A stretch of 64,000 bases of DNA from Lysobacter capsici (GTDB lineage: Bacteria; Pseudomonadota; Gammaproteobacteria; Xanthomonadales; Xanthomonadaceae): positions 4,340,001 through 4,404,000 of the forward strand of contig NZ_CP094357.1 of the NCBI RefSeq assembly GCF_014779555.2. The letters run 5' to 3'. A model generated the notes under the pieces. It did no database searches, was not told where the DNA came from, and saw only the letters and a list, made by a program, of their open reading frames with translations. The first letter of the stretch is position 1, and each line of letters opens with the position of its first letter. The translations under genes were made by a program, and so were the position numbers. This document shows, in pieces, positions 26,031 through 34,558 of this stretch.

Positions 26031-26945
26031 TCACCCACCCCGCTCCCACGGCGGCACCTCGCCGAACGACTCGGCCACGAAATCCACGAACGCCCGCACC
26101 CGCGACGGGACGAACCGGCGCTGCGGCATCACCGCGTGGATCGCGGTGTCGGGCAGTTCGTAACCGGGCAGCACCTGCACCAGACGCCCGGCGCGCAGGT
26201 CTTCGTGGACGTGCCAGGTCGAGAAATGGGCGATGCCCAGGCCGGCGATCGCGGCGTCGCGCAGGACTTCGCCGAAATTGCTCTCCAACCGGCCGTTGAC
26301 CCGCACCGTGCTGGCGTGGCCGTCGCGGTCGAGGAAACGCCAGTACTCCATCCGCCCCTGCGCGCCGACCAGCAGCAGGCATTCGTGCTCGATCAGGTCC
26401 TGCGGCACCCGCGGCGCGACGCGCTGGCGCAGGTACTCGGGCGAGGCGGCCAGCACGCGCCGGTTGTGGGCGAGTTTGCGCGCGACCAGGGTCGAGTCGT
26501 CGAGCGCGCCGATCCGGATCGCCAGGTCCATGCCCGAGGCGATCAGGTCCAGGCGTTCGTCGTTGAGGTTCACGCTCAGCCGCACCAGCGGGTAACGACG
26601 CTGGAATTCGGGCAGCAGCGGCGAGATGTACTGGCGGCCGAACGAGGCCGAGGTGGTGACCCGCAGCAGGCCGGAGGGTTCGCTGCCGGCCTGGCGCAGG
26701 TCCGAGGTCAGCGCGTCGAGGTCTTCGATCAGGGCGCGGCCGCGTTCGGCCAGGGCCATGCCCTCGGCGGTGGGGTGCAGTTGCCGGGTGGTCCGGTGCA
26801 GCAGGCGCACGCCGAGGTCGCGCTCCAGCCGCTTGAGCCGCTGGCTGGCGACCGCGACCGACAGGTCCAGGCTGCGCGCGGCGGCGCTGATCGAGCCCAG
26901 GTCGAGCACGCGCAGGAACAGGTTGAGGTCGTCGACGCGGTCCAT
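26031..26945 (-). CDS. LysR-type transcriptional regulator
   Basis: This 304-residue regulator has an N-terminal winged helix-turn-helix (about 1-60: DDLNLFLRVLDLGSISAAARSL followed by SVAVASQRLKRLERDLGVRL) and a C-terminal periplasmic-binding-like effector domain (GLLRVTTSASFGRQYISP onward). It diverges from the MFS transporter gene at 27046 with only 100 bp between them, the classic arrangement in which a LysR protein controls its neighbour. The effector is unknown. Confidence 0.93.
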   Translation of the reverse strand: MDRVDDLNLFLRVLDLGSISAAARSLDLSVAVASQRLKRLERDLGVRLLHRTTRQLHPTAEGMALAERGRALIEDLDALTSDLRQAGSEPSGLLRVTTSASFGRQYISPLLPEFQRRYPLVRLSVNLNDERLDLIASGMDLAIRIGALDDSTLVARKLAHNRRVLAASPEYLRQRVAPRVPQDLIEHECLLLVGAQGRMEYWRFLDRDGHASTVRVNGRLESNFGEVLRDAAIAGLGIAHFSTWHVHEDLRAGRLVQVLPGYELPDTAIHAVMPQRRFVPSRVRAFVDFVAESFGEVPPWERGG

Positions 26946-27045
26946 GGACTTTCAACGATTCGTTGATAGTGATTCCGCATACTGGCGGTTTTTCTACAAG
27001 ATGCAACGGACCACACTGCCGCATCGTTTCCACGGATGCGCCCGC
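26946..27045. promoter_or_regulatory. Divergent LysR/MFS regulatory region
   Basis: This 100-bp gap between the LysR and MFS start codons should hold both promoters and the regulator's binding site. It is locally AT-richer (TTTCAACGATTCGTTGATAGTGA). ACGATTCGTT is a short inverted repeat that could be part of an operator. Confidence 0.5.
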
Positions 27046-28302
27046 ATGCACGCTTCATCGCCCGCTCCCGCCGCCCGCAAGGGGCTGCCCGTCGCGCTGT
27101 ACGCGCTGACCGTCGGCGCTTTCGGCATCGGCACCACCGAGTTCGTGATCATGGGCCTGCTGCTGCAGGTCGCCGCCGACTTGCAGGTTGGGCTGGCCGC
27201 GGCCGGCCTGCTGATCTCCGGTTACGCGCTGGGCGTGTTCGTCGGCGCGCCGGTGCTGACCATCGCCACCGGGCGCATGCCGCGCAAGGCGGTGCTGGTC
27301 GCGCTGATGGTGATCTTCACCCTCGGCAACATCGTCTGCGCGATCGCGCCGAACTACACCGTGCTGATGATCGCGCGGGTGATCACCTCGCTCGCGCACG
27401 GCACTTTCTTCGGGGTCGGCGCGGTGGTCGCGACCGGCTTGGTGCCGGCCGACAAGAAAGCTTCGGCAATCTCGATCATGTTCACCGGCCTGACCGTGGC
27501 GACCTTGCTCGGCGTGCCGGCCGGGGCGTGGCTGGGCCTGCATTACGGCTGGCGTTCGACCTTCTGGGCGGTGTCGGTGATCGGCGTGATCGCGACGATC
27601 GTCATCGCCACCTTGGTGCCGAAGGACAAGACAAAACCTGAGCCGGTCGCGCTGCGCCGCGAGGTCAAGGCGGTGGTGCATCCGCAGGTGCTGCTCGGGC
27701 TGGCGATGACGGTGCTCGGCTTCGCCGGCGTGTTCACCGTTTACACCTTCATCCAGCCGATCCTGACCCGCATCAGCGGTTTCAGCGAGGCGGCGGTGTC
27801 GCCGATCCTGCTGGTGTTCGGCGTCGGCATGATCCTGGGCAACATCGTCGGCGGTCGCCTGGCCGACAAGCGTTTGACGCCGGCCTTGATCGGTACGTTG
27901 ATCGCGCTGGCGGTGGTGTTGGGGGTGATGACGTTCGCCTTGCACAACCCGATCGCTGCGATTGCGTTTGTCGGTTTGCTCGGCGTGGCCGCGTTCGCGA
28001 CGGTGCCGCCGCTGCAATTGTGGGTGCTGCAGAAGACCGATCCGGCCGGGCAGAACCTGGCTTCGAGTTTGAACATCGGCGCGTTCAATCTGGGCAATGC
28101 GCTGGGCGCGTGGCTCGGCGGCGCGGTGATCGAGCACGGGCCTGGGTTGGGCGCGGTGACTTGGGTGGCGGCGTTGGTGACGCTCTCAGGTTTAGCGCTG
28201 GCGGTGTGGGCGGCGCGGTTGGATCGGCCGGCGCGGTTGTCGACGCATGGCGGTGCGGATGCGTCGAACGAGGACGATGCGGCGGCGTGCGCGGCGGTTT
28301 GA
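27046..28302 (+). CDS. MFS transporter, sugar/drug efflux type (DHA1-like)
   Basis: This 418-residue membrane protein has about 12 hydrophobic segments. The first helix motif GAFGIGTTEFVIMGLLLQVA is typical of the arabinose/purine-nucleoside efflux branch of DHA1 transporters. The helix 2-3 loop has GRMPRKAVL, and helix 5 has LGVPAGAWLG. The start MHASSPAPAARKG at 27046 is used; longer in-frame starts overlap the divergent LysR gene. The C terminus is a soluble acidic tail. It is probably controlled by the adjacent LysR regulator; the substrate is unknown. Confidence 0.9.
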   Translation: MHASSPAPAARKGLPVALYALTVGAFGIGTTEFVIMGLLLQVAADLQVGLAAAGLLISGYALGVFVGAPVLTIATGRMPRKAVLVALMVIFTLGNIVCAIAPNYTVLMIARVITSLAHGTFFGVGAVVATGLVPADKKASAISIMFTGLTVATLLGVPAGAWLGLHYGWRSTFWAVSVIGVIATIVIATLVPKDKTKPEPVALRREVKAVVHPQVLLGLAMTVLGFAGVFTVYTFIQPILTRISGFSEAAVSPILLVFGVGMILGNIVGGRLADKRLTPALIGTLIALAVVLGVMTFALHNPIAAIAFVGLLGVAAFATVPPLQLWVLQKTDPAGQNLASSLNIGAFNLGNALGAWLGGAVIEHGPGLGAVTWVAALVTLSGLALAVWAARLDRPARLSTHGGADASNEDDAAACAAV

Positions 28303-28388
28303 GTCGTTGAGTCGACGACTCGCTTACGACCTGCACAGACTTGCGCACTAAACAGACATCTGCACGCATGCACGCCTTAGCTCTTGCT

Positions 28389-28474
28389 CGTCATCCCCGC
28401 GAAGGCGGGGATCCAGAGACTTCAGAGTCATGTCGCGATGGAGCCCTGGATTCCCGCCTTCGCGGGAATGACGG
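28389..28474. repeat. Palindromic repeat (CGTCATCCCCGCGAAGGCGG type)
   Basis: The left arm CGTCATCCCCGCGAAGGCGG and right arm CCGCCTTCGCGGGAATGACG are inverted around about 40 bp. This is a dispersed intergenic repeat of a kind common in proteobacteria. It lies between the MFS gene and the 3' end of the LysR gene, which face each other, so it may function as a terminator. Confidence 0.75.
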
Positions 28475-28490
28475 ATGGAAGATTTTCGGC

Positions 28491-29402
28491 CTACGCGTTT
28501 TCCACATCGAAAAACCCCGGCAACTCCAGCAACCGCTCGCGCAAGAACTCCAGAAACACCCGCGTGCGCAACGGCAGATACCGCCGCGCCGGATACAGCA
28601 GATACACCTCATGCGCCGATGCCCGCCATTGCGGCAACACCCAGCTCAGTTCGCCGCTGTCGATCAGGTCCTGCACCAACCACGCCGGCGCCAAGCCCAC
28701 GCCCGCGCCGATCAAGAAACTTTCGCGTATCCCCAGCGAGTTGTTGATCCGATAGCGGCCGTTCGCCTGCAAGCGCTGCACTTCGCCATCCGGTCCCTGC
28801 AGTTCGACACTCTCGCTGGCCCAGGCGAAGCGCAGGTAGTTGTGGTTCAGCACGTCCTGCGGCGCGTCGATCGGCGGATGCGCGCGCAGGTAGGCCTGCG
28901 AGGCGACCAGCCCGCGCGGCGACAGCGCGATCCGGCGCGCGACCGCGTTCGGCGGCAGGTTCGCGCCGAGCCGCAGCGCCGCGTCCATGCCCTCTTCGAC
29001 CAGATCGACATAACGATCGTTGAGGATCAACTCGATCTCGATCTGCGGATACAGGGCGAGAAATTCCTGCACCAGGCGATTGAGCCGCAGCACGCCGATG
29101 CTGACCGGCGCGCTGACCCGCAACAGCCCGGCCGGGGTTTCGGTCAGACCGCGCGCATCGGCGACGGCTTCGCCGTATTCCTCCAGCACCCGCCGCGCGC
29201 GTTCGTAGAAACGCCGGCCTTGCTCGGTCGGCGCGAGGTGGGTGGTGCTGCGATTAAGCAGGCGCACGCCCAGTTCCTGTTCGAGCGCGGCGACGGTCTT
29301 GCTGACGGTCGGCTGGGTGGTCTGCAGTTCGCGCGCGACCGCCGACAGGCTGCCGAGTTCGACCGCGCGCACGAAGGTGCGCATGCCGCGAAGGGTGTCC
29401 AT
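28491..29402 (-). CDS. LysR-type transcriptional regulator
   Basis: This 303-residue LysR protein has a winged HTH at about 1-60 (MDTLRGMRTFVRAVELGSLS, then TTQPTVSKTVAALEQ) and a substrate-binding domain starting GLLRVSAPVSIG. This branch (CrgA/DhcR-like) often acts on small oxidoreductase or efflux genes. It diverges from the SGNH hydrolase gene at 29525 across 122 bp, so that gene is the likeliest target. The spacer contains ATTCCATTTCGGAATGGGAT (minus-strand complement ATTCCGAAATGGAAT), a good inverted repeat near the regulator start. Confidence 0.93.
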   Translation of the reverse strand: MDTLRGMRTFVRAVELGSLSAVARELQTTQPTVSKTVAALEQELGVRLLNRSTTHLAPTEQGRRFYERARRVLEEYGEAVADARGLTETPAGLLRVSAPVSIGVLRLNRLVQEFLALYPQIEIELILNDRYVDLVEEGMDAALRLGANLPPNAVARRIALSPRGLVASQAYLRAHPPIDAPQDVLNHNYLRFAWASESVELQGPDGEVQRLQANGRYRINNSLGIRESFLIGAGVGLAPAWLVQDLIDSGELSWVLPQWRASAHEVYLLYPARRYLPLRTRVFLEFLRERLLELPGFFDVENA

Positions 29403-29424
29403 GGGGCTCCCACGATCCCATTCC

Positions 29425-29440
29425 GAAATGGAATGAAGCC
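29425..29440. promoter_or_regulatory. Candidate LysR operator (inverted repeat)
   Basis: ATTCCGAAATGGAAT contains the imperfect inverted halves ATTCC and GGAAT in the 122-bp gap between the LysR gene and the SGNH hydrolase gene. It is about 25 bp from the regulator start codon, suitable for autoregulation and control of the divergent gene. Proposed from pattern only. Confidence 0.4.
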
Positions 29441-29524
29441 TATGCGATCTTGCCTGCTACCACCCGATAGCGGAAGAACCGATGGTGCCCTGGTCGAATC
29501 CCCGACGCTTCCCGATCCCTGCCC

Positions 29525-30772
29525 ATGAACGCTTCCGCCCTGCTCAAACCCCTCGCCGCCGCCGCGCTCGCCGTGGCCCTGTCGGCCCCCGCCTCGGCGG
29601 CCGACAAGCACTGGGTCGGCACCTGGAGCGCCAGCCCCCAAGCCACCTGGGGCACGGACTTCGTGCTGCCCACCGGCACCCCGCCGCGCCTGCGCGACCA
29701 GACCCTGCGCCAGGTCGCGCGGGTCAGCGTCGGCGGCGGACGAGTGCGCATCGCCTTGTCGAATGCCTACGGCGCGCAGCCGGTGACGATCGGCGCGGCG
29801 CGGATCGCGCTCAGCACCGGCGGTTCGCGCATCGACCCGGCCAGCGATCGCGTGCTGAGCTTCGGCGGCCAACCCGGCGTGACCCTGCCTCCGGGCGCGC
29901 CGATGCTCAGCGATCCGGTCGATCTGGACGTCGCCGCGCTCGGCGAAGTCGCGGTCAGCCTGTATCTGCCCCGCGACACCGCGGTGCAGACCTTCCATTG
30001 GGAAGGCCGCCAGGACGCCTATCTGGTCGGCGGCGATCGCACCGCCGACGCGCAGCTCGCGCGCGCCGACACGCTGCAGACGCGGCCGTTCCTCAGCGGC
30101 GTGTATGTCGAATCCGCCCGGCCGACCCGCAGCGTGGTGGTCCTCGGCGATTCGATCACCGACGGCGCCGCGTCCACGCCGAACCGCTACCAACGCTGGC
30201 CCGACCTGCTCGCTCAGCGCCTGGCCAAGCGCGACATCGCCGTGCTCAACGCCGGCATTTCCGGCGGCCAGGTGTTGCACGACGGCATGGGCGTAAGCGC
30301 ACTGGCGCGGTTCGAACGCGATGTGTTGAGCCTGAAACCCGACACGGTGTTCGTGCTGCTCGGCATCAACGACATCGGCTGGCCCGGCAGCAGTTTCGAA
30401 CCCACGCGCGAAGCGATGAGCGCGCCGCGCCTGATCGCCGGTTACCGCCAGTTGATCGCGCGCGCGCACTCGCACGGCGTGCGCATCGTCGGCGCGACCC
30501 TGACCCCGTTCGAGGGCGCGTTGCCGGATGCGCCGATCCACGATTACTACAACGCCGACAAGGACAAGGTGCGCCAGGCCGTCAACGCCTGGATCCGCGA
30601 CAGCGGCGAGTTCGATGCGGTGGTCGATTTCGACGCGATCACGCGCGACCCGGCCCACCGGCAACGCTTCCTGCCGGCCTACGACTCCGGCGACCGCCTG
30701 CATCCGGGCGACGCGGGCTATCGGGCGATGGCCGCGGCGGTCGACGAGGCCGCGCTGTTCGGCCCGCGCTGA
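29525..30772 (+). CDS. Secreted SGNH/GDSL hydrolase
   Basis: This 415-residue esterase-type enzyme has a signal peptide (MNASALLKPLAAAALAVALS, cleaved near ASAA). The N-terminal domain starts WVGTWSASPQ. The four SGNH blocks are present: GDSITDG with nucleophile Ser about 210, the Gly in NAGISGG, LLGINDIG, and the catalytic Asp/His in DRLHPGDAGY. The family deacetylates or hydrolyses lipid and carbohydrate esters; the substrate is unknown. It is probably periplasmic or secreted. Confidence 0.92.
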   Translation: MNASALLKPLAAAALAVALSAPASAADKHWVGTWSASPQATWGTDFVLPTGTPPRLRDQTLRQVARVSVGGGRVRIALSNAYGAQPVTIGAARIALSTGGSRIDPASDRVLSFGGQPGVTLPPGAPMLSDPVDLDVAALGEVAVSLYLPRDTAVQTFHWEGRQDAYLVGGDRTADAQLARADTLQTRPFLSGVYVESARPTRSVVVLGDSITDGAASTPNRYQRWPDLLAQRLAKRDIAVLNAGISGGQVLHDGMGVSALARFERDVLSLKPDTVFVLLGINDIGWPGSSFEPTREAMSAPRLIAGYRQLIARAHSHGVRIVGATLTPFEGALPDAPIHDYYNADKDKVRQAVNAWIRDSGEFDAVVDFDAITRDPAHRQRFLPAYDSGDRLHPGDAGYRAMAAAVDEAALFGPR

Positions 30773-30899
30773 TTCTCATGAACCGCATCGCATCGCCCCG
30801 ATGCAACCGTCTTCGCGCCATCGTTCGATGATTTTTCGCACAATCCGGCCTCGTCGCCACGACGCCGGCCTCACCTCCCCAAGCACTCTGGAGTTCGCA

Positions 30900-31916
30900 A
30901 TGAAAGCCGTAGCCCTCACCCGTTATCTGCCGATCGACGACCCGCAATCGCTGCTCGATGTCGACCTGCCCGCGCCGGTCGCCAGCGGCCACGACCTGCT
31001 CGTGCGGGTGGAAGCGATCTCGGTCAATCCGGTCGACACCAAGGTGCGTTCGCCCAAGCCGCAGGTCGAAGCGCAGCCGCGCGTGCTCGGCTACGACGCC
31101 GCCGGCACGGTCGAAGCGGTCGGCGAAAGCGTCACCCGCTTCAAGGTCGGCGATCGCGTCTATTACGCCGGCGACATCACCCGTCCGGGCAGCAACAGCG
31201 AACTGCAGTTGGTCGACGAACGCATCGTCGGCGCCGCGCCGACATCGCTGAGCGCGGCGCAGGCCGCGGCGTTGCCGCTGACCGCGATCACCGCGTGGGA
31301 ACTGCTGTTCCAGCGCATGCCGTTCGATGCGGAAACCGGCGGCCGGGGCAAGTCGCTGCTGATCCTCGCCGGCGCCGGCGGCGTGGGCTCGATCGCGATC
31401 CAGCTCGCCAAGCGCGCGGGCTTCACCGTGATCGCCACCGCCTCGCGCGGCGAGAGCATCGACTGGAGCAAGCAGATGGGCGCCGATCACGTGATCGACC
31501 ACCGTCAGCCGCTGGCGCCGCAGCTCAAGGCGCTGGGTTTCGACCACGTCGACGCCGCGTTGAACCTGGCCGACACCGATCGCTACTGGGACGTGCTGGG
31601 CGAATTGCTCGCGCCGCAGGGCCATGTCGGCCTGATCGTGGAGCCGTCGGGCACGCTCAAGATCGGCGACCCGTACAAGGCCAAGTGCATCGGGATCCAC
31701 TGGGAAATGATGTTCGCCCGTCCGCGCTTCCAGACCCCCGACATGATCGAACAAGGCCGCATCCTCGATCGCGTCGCCCAGTTGATCGACGCCGGCGAAC
31801 TCAAGGGCACCCACAGCGCGACCATCGGCACGATCAACGCGGCGAACCTGCGCGAAACCCATCGCCGGCTGGAGTCGGGCGCGACGATCGGGAAGTTGGT
31901 ATTGGCGGGCTGGTGA
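30900..31916 (+). CDS. Zinc-type alcohol dehydrogenase family protein (quinone oxidoreductase-like MDR)
   Basis: This 338-residue medium-chain reductase begins MKAVALTRYLPIDDP. It has the NPVDTKVR motif of the zinc-free YhdH/quinone oxidoreductase group, and the nucleotide-binding motif LILAGAGGVGSIAIQLAK. The Cys ligands of zinc enzymes are absent, so it is probably an NADPH-dependent enone or quinone reductase despite the family name. Gap to the SGNH gene is about 130 bp. The start at 30900 is the first ATG matching family N termini. Confidence 0.88.
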   Translation: MKAVALTRYLPIDDPQSLLDVDLPAPVASGHDLLVRVEAISVNPVDTKVRSPKPQVEAQPRVLGYDAAGTVEAVGESVTRFKVGDRVYYAGDITRPGSNSELQLVDERIVGAAPTSLSAAQAAALPLTAITAWELLFQRMPFDAETGGRGKSLLILAGAGGVGSIAIQLAKRAGFTVIATASRGESIDWSKQMGADHVIDHRQPLAPQLKALGFDHVDAALNLADTDRYWDVLGELLAPQGHVGLIVEPSGTLKIGDPYKAKCIGIHWEMMFARPRFQTPDMIEQGRILDRVAQLIDAGELKGTHSATIGTINAANLRETHRRLESGATIGKLVLAGW

Positions 31917-32177
31917 ACAGCGGGGTGATGCACCGGTAAAAGGTGGGCTCAAGTCGCTGCAATCACGCGTTCGCGGGACTGACGAGCCACCGCGATCGAC
32001 GCCTCGGCTCATCCATCGTTCCCGCTAAAACGGGCTGCGCTTCTACTTCGGCCTGGCCGAATATCCAGCGACGTTCACCCGTGAAGCGGAGAAGCCGCGG
32101 CGCCTGGCCGCTGCGGGAGCGACGACTCCGAGCACCGCAAGGGCGATCCGAAAGAACCCACCCAACCCGGGAACGCG
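31917..32177. other. Convergent spacer, no gene seen
   Basis: This 260-bp stretch between the MDR gene and the terminator of the EF-G paralogue shows no convincing frame or repeat family. Confidence 0.4.
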
Positions 32178-32209
32178 AAAAAAAAGAGGGGTCGGCATGC
32201 CGACCCCTC
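32178..32209 (-). terminator. Intrinsic terminator of EF-G paralogue
   Basis: A perfect 24-bp palindrome (GAGGGGTCGGCA and its complement, 32186-32209) is followed on the minus strand by eight T. It is a strong terminator about 35 bp beyond the gene's stop. Confidence 0.92.
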
Positions 32210-32243
32210 CCGTTCTTGCCTACTACGGTGTCGCACTACTTGC

Positions 32244-34313
32244 TTACACGGCATTGGATGCAGGACGCGCCTGCTCGTAGCCGTTGAACACCACCGACGC
32301 CGAGGCCCGTCCCTGGGTCAGCGAGCGCAGCGCGGTCGCGTAACCCGACAACGCGGCCAACGGCGCGCGCGCGGTCACGTCCGTGCGGCTGCCCTTGTCC
32401 TCGATGCCGAGCACCCGGCCCGAGCGGCGTTGCAGATCGCCGACCACATCGCCGACGTTGCCGGCGGGGGTGTCGATGACCAGCGCCATCACCGGTTCGA
32501 GCAAGGTCGTGCCGGTCACCGCCAACGCCGCCTTCAAGGCTTCGCTCGCGGCGCGCTGGAACGCCAGCTCGCTGGAGTCCACCGCGTGGGTCTCGCCGTC
32601 GGTGAGGCTGACGGTGAGGCCAACCAGCGGATAACCGCGCGGACCTTCGCTCAACGCCGCGCGCAGGCCCTTCTCCGTCGCATTGACGAAGTTCTTGGGC
32701 ACCACGCCGCCGCTGGTGCGATCGACGAACTCGAACTGCCCGTCCTCGCGCGGCGCGACATCGATCGTCACCCGCGCGAATTGGCCCTGCCCGCCGTTGC
32801 GCTTGACCAGCTTGCCCTCGATGCCCGCGACCGCGGCGCTCGGGGTTTCCTGGTAGGCCACGCGCGGCGAACCGGTGCGCACGTCCACGCCCCAGCCTTC
32901 GCGCAGGCGCTCGACCATGACGTCCAGATGCAGCTCGCCCATGCCCCAGACCAGGGTTTCGCCGGTTTCCGGATCGGTGCCGACCCGGAACGACGGATCT
33001 TCCTGAGCCAGGCTGGCCAGGCCCTGGCCCAGACGGATCAGGTCGCTGGCCTTGGCCGCGGTCAGACGCCACGACAACACCGCCGGTTGCGCCTGGATCG
33101 TGTCGAGCACGAGCTTGCGTTCGACGCCGCTGAGGGTTTCGCCGCTGACCGCGTCCTTCCATCCCTGGATCGCGACGATCTCGCCGGCATACGCCACCTC
33201 GACATCGCGGCCGTGATCGGCCTGCACCACCACCAGTCGACCGACCCGTTGCGCGCGCTCGCGACGCGAGGCCCACACCGTGTCGCCGACCCGCAGCGTG
33301 CCCGAGTACAAACGCACGAACGACAGCGCACCGTGTTCCTGATGCACGATCTTGAACACCAGACCGCCCAGCGGACCGGAGGCATCCGGCGCCAGCGCCA
33401 CTTCGCCGTCTTCACTTTGCGCCGTCACCATTGGACGATCCAGCGGCGACGGCAGGTAGTCGACGATGGCGTCGAGCAGGGTTTCCACGCCCTTGTTCTT
33501 GAACGCGGAACCGCCCAGCACCGGCGTGCCGGCGCCTTTCAGGGTGCCGCGACGCAGCGCCGCCTTGAGCAGCTCGCTGTCGATCGCGCGCGCGTCCAGG
33601 AAAGCCTGCGCGAGCTCGTCGTCGTGATCGGCGACGGCCTCGATCAGGCGCTCGCGCAGCGGTTCGTGCTCGCGCGTTTCCGCCTCGTTCCAGGGGCGCC
33701 GGGCGATGCCGCCCGTCTCGTCCCACAGCACGAGTTCGCGCGCGACCAGGTCGACCCAACCGCGCAGATCGCTTTCCGCGCCCAGCGGCCGGCCGATCGC
33801 CCACGGCGTCGCATCGAGCTTGTCGCGCATCTGCGCGAGGGTTTGCTCGAACGACGCGCCGACGCGGTCCATCTTGTTGACGAACGCGATCAGCGGCACG
33901 CCGTGCCGGCGCGCCTGACGCCACACGCTTTCCGATTGCGGCTGCACGCCGTCGACCGCGCTGAACACGGCGACCGCGCCGTCGAGCACGCGCAGCGAAC
34001 GCTCGACTTCGATCGCGAAGTCGATGTGGCCGGGGGTGTCGATGATGGTCAACCGATGCTCGGCCAGGCCTTGCGGGGTCCAGTGCGTCTGCACCGCGGC
34101 CGCGCCGATGGTGATGCCGCGGCGTTGTTCGATCGGATCGAAGTCGGTGGTGGCGGCGCCGTCGTGGACTTCGCCGACGCGATGGATCGCGCCGGTTTTC
34201 CACAGCAGCCGTTCGGTCAGCGTGGTCTTGCCGGCGTCGACGTGGGCGATGATGCCCAGATTGCGCCAGCGCGAGGGGTTGAGGTTGAGAGTGCGGGTGT
34301 TCGTGGTGTTCAT
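32244..34313 (-). CDS. EF-G-like translational GTPase (stand-alone paralogue)
   Basis: This 689-residue GTPase has all five EF-G domains. G1 is AHVDAGKTTLTER, switch I ends in RRGITIG, G3 is DTPGHIDF and G4 is NKMD. Domain IV carries HAVDSSELAFQ with the His that EF-G inserts into the decoding site. The C terminus reads GYATALRSLTQGRAS as in EF-G. Compared with canonical FusA it is a little short, has AHVDAGKTTLTE (as in TetM-type ribosomal protection proteins) instead of AHIDAGKTTTTE, and is not next to rpsL, rpsG or tuf. It is therefore probably a second EF-G with a conditional role. The leader upstream suggests induction by slowed translation. Confidence 0.88.
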   Translation of the reverse strand: MNTTNTRTLNLNPSRWRNLGIIAHVDAGKTTLTERLLWKTGAIHRVGEVHDGAATTDFDPIEQRRGITIGAAAVQTHWTPQGLAEHRLTIIDTPGHIDFAIEVERSLRVLDGAVAVFSAVDGVQPQSESVWRQARRHGVPLIAFVNKMDRVGASFEQTLAQMRDKLDATPWAIGRPLGAESDLRGWVDLVARELVLWDETGGIARRPWNEAETREHEPLRERLIEAVADHDDELAQAFLDARAIDSELLKAALRRGTLKGAGTPVLGGSAFKNKGVETLLDAIVDYLPSPLDRPMVTAQSEDGEVALAPDASGPLGGLVFKIVHQEHGALSFVRLYSGTLRVGDTVWASRRERAQRVGRLVVVQADHGRDVEVAYAGEIVAIQGWKDAVSGETLSGVERKLVLDTIQAQPAVLSWRLTAAKASDLIRLGQGLASLAQEDPSFRVGTDPETGETLVWGMGELHLDVMVERLREGWGVDVRTGSPRVAYQETPSAAVAGIEGKLVKRNGGQGQFARVTIDVAPREDGQFEFVDRTSGGVVPKNFVNATEKGLRAALSEGPRGYPLVGLTVSLTDGETHAVDSSELAFQRAASEALKAALAVTGTTLLEPVMALVIDTPAGNVGDVVGDLQRRSGRVLGIEDKGSRTDVTARAPLAALSGYATALRSLTQGRASASVVFNGYEQARPASNAV

Positions 34314-34320
34314 GACGATG

Positions 34321-34324
34321 CCTT
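34321..34324 (-). promoter_or_regulatory. Ribosome-binding site of EF-G paralogue
   Basis: AAGG lies seven bases before the ATG at 34313 and three bases after the 3' arm of an inverted repeat (34328-34334), so access to it could depend on how the leader folds. Confidence 0.6.
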
Positions 34325-34327
34325 AAT

Positions 34328-34374
34328 GCCAACACGGGAGGCCGCGCGCCCCTGTTGGCTGCAAGGCGCGCGGC
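34328..34374 (-). promoter_or_regulatory. Competing hairpins between leader frame 2 and EF-G start
   Basis: Two inverted repeats interlock. Hairpin A pairs 34365-34374 with 34341-34350 (10-bp GCCGCGCGCC / GGCGCGCGGC) and begins at the last base of the 9-codon frame's stop. Hairpin B pairs 34353-34359 (GCCAACA on the minus strand) with 34328-34334 (TGTTGGC). The arms alternate, so they form either a pseudoknot or exclusive structures. A ribosome ending on the short frame would open hairpin A. A translational-control role is inferred. Confidence 0.6.
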
Positions 34375-34403
34375 TAGGTTTGGGTTTCGGCCGTGGAATT
34401 CAT
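34374..34403 (-). CDS. Nine-codon leader open frame upstream of EF-G paralogue
   Basis: The frame MNSTAETQT is preceded by AAGGAG eight bases before its ATG, one of the best ribosome-binding sites in the window, and ends in TAG 60 bp before the EF-G start. The strong site ahead of such a short frame, with hairpins starting right at its stop codon, suggests it is translated for regulation, not for its product. Whether the peptide is made is untested. Confidence 0.55.
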   Translation of the reverse strand: MNSTAETQT

Positions 34404-34505
34404 GGCACGTTCTCCTTGGTTTTCAGGGGTTTCGGTGAAGGAATTGCGCTTGTTCGGCGGGTCGCGCGGATCGTTTTCGACGGATGTCTTCGACAAATTC
34501 CGGGC

Positions 34506-34531
34506 AATAAAAAAGCACCCTTGCGGGTGCT
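34506..34531 (-). terminator. Intrinsic terminator/attenuator in EF-G leader
   Basis: On the minus strand AGCACCC, a GCAA tetraloop and GGGTGCT are followed by TTTTTATT. It lies 28 nt after the stop of the 32-codon leader frame and about 190 bp before the EF-G start. No recognisable gene upstream needs it: the SMC gene ends 1.1 kb away. Its 5' arm can instead pair with 34597-34603 inside the leader frame, making it a probable attenuator. Confidence 0.8.
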
Positions 34532-34558
34532 CTGTTCTGGTGTGGCTTCGCGCGGTCG

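Noticed and set aside
34506-34531. Terminator at 34.5 kb as the 3' end of the SMC operon transcript
   Set aside because: It lies 1.1 kb past the SMC stop, beyond two repeat copies and just after a promoter and short frame that point to the EF-G leader. It cannot be fully excluded.
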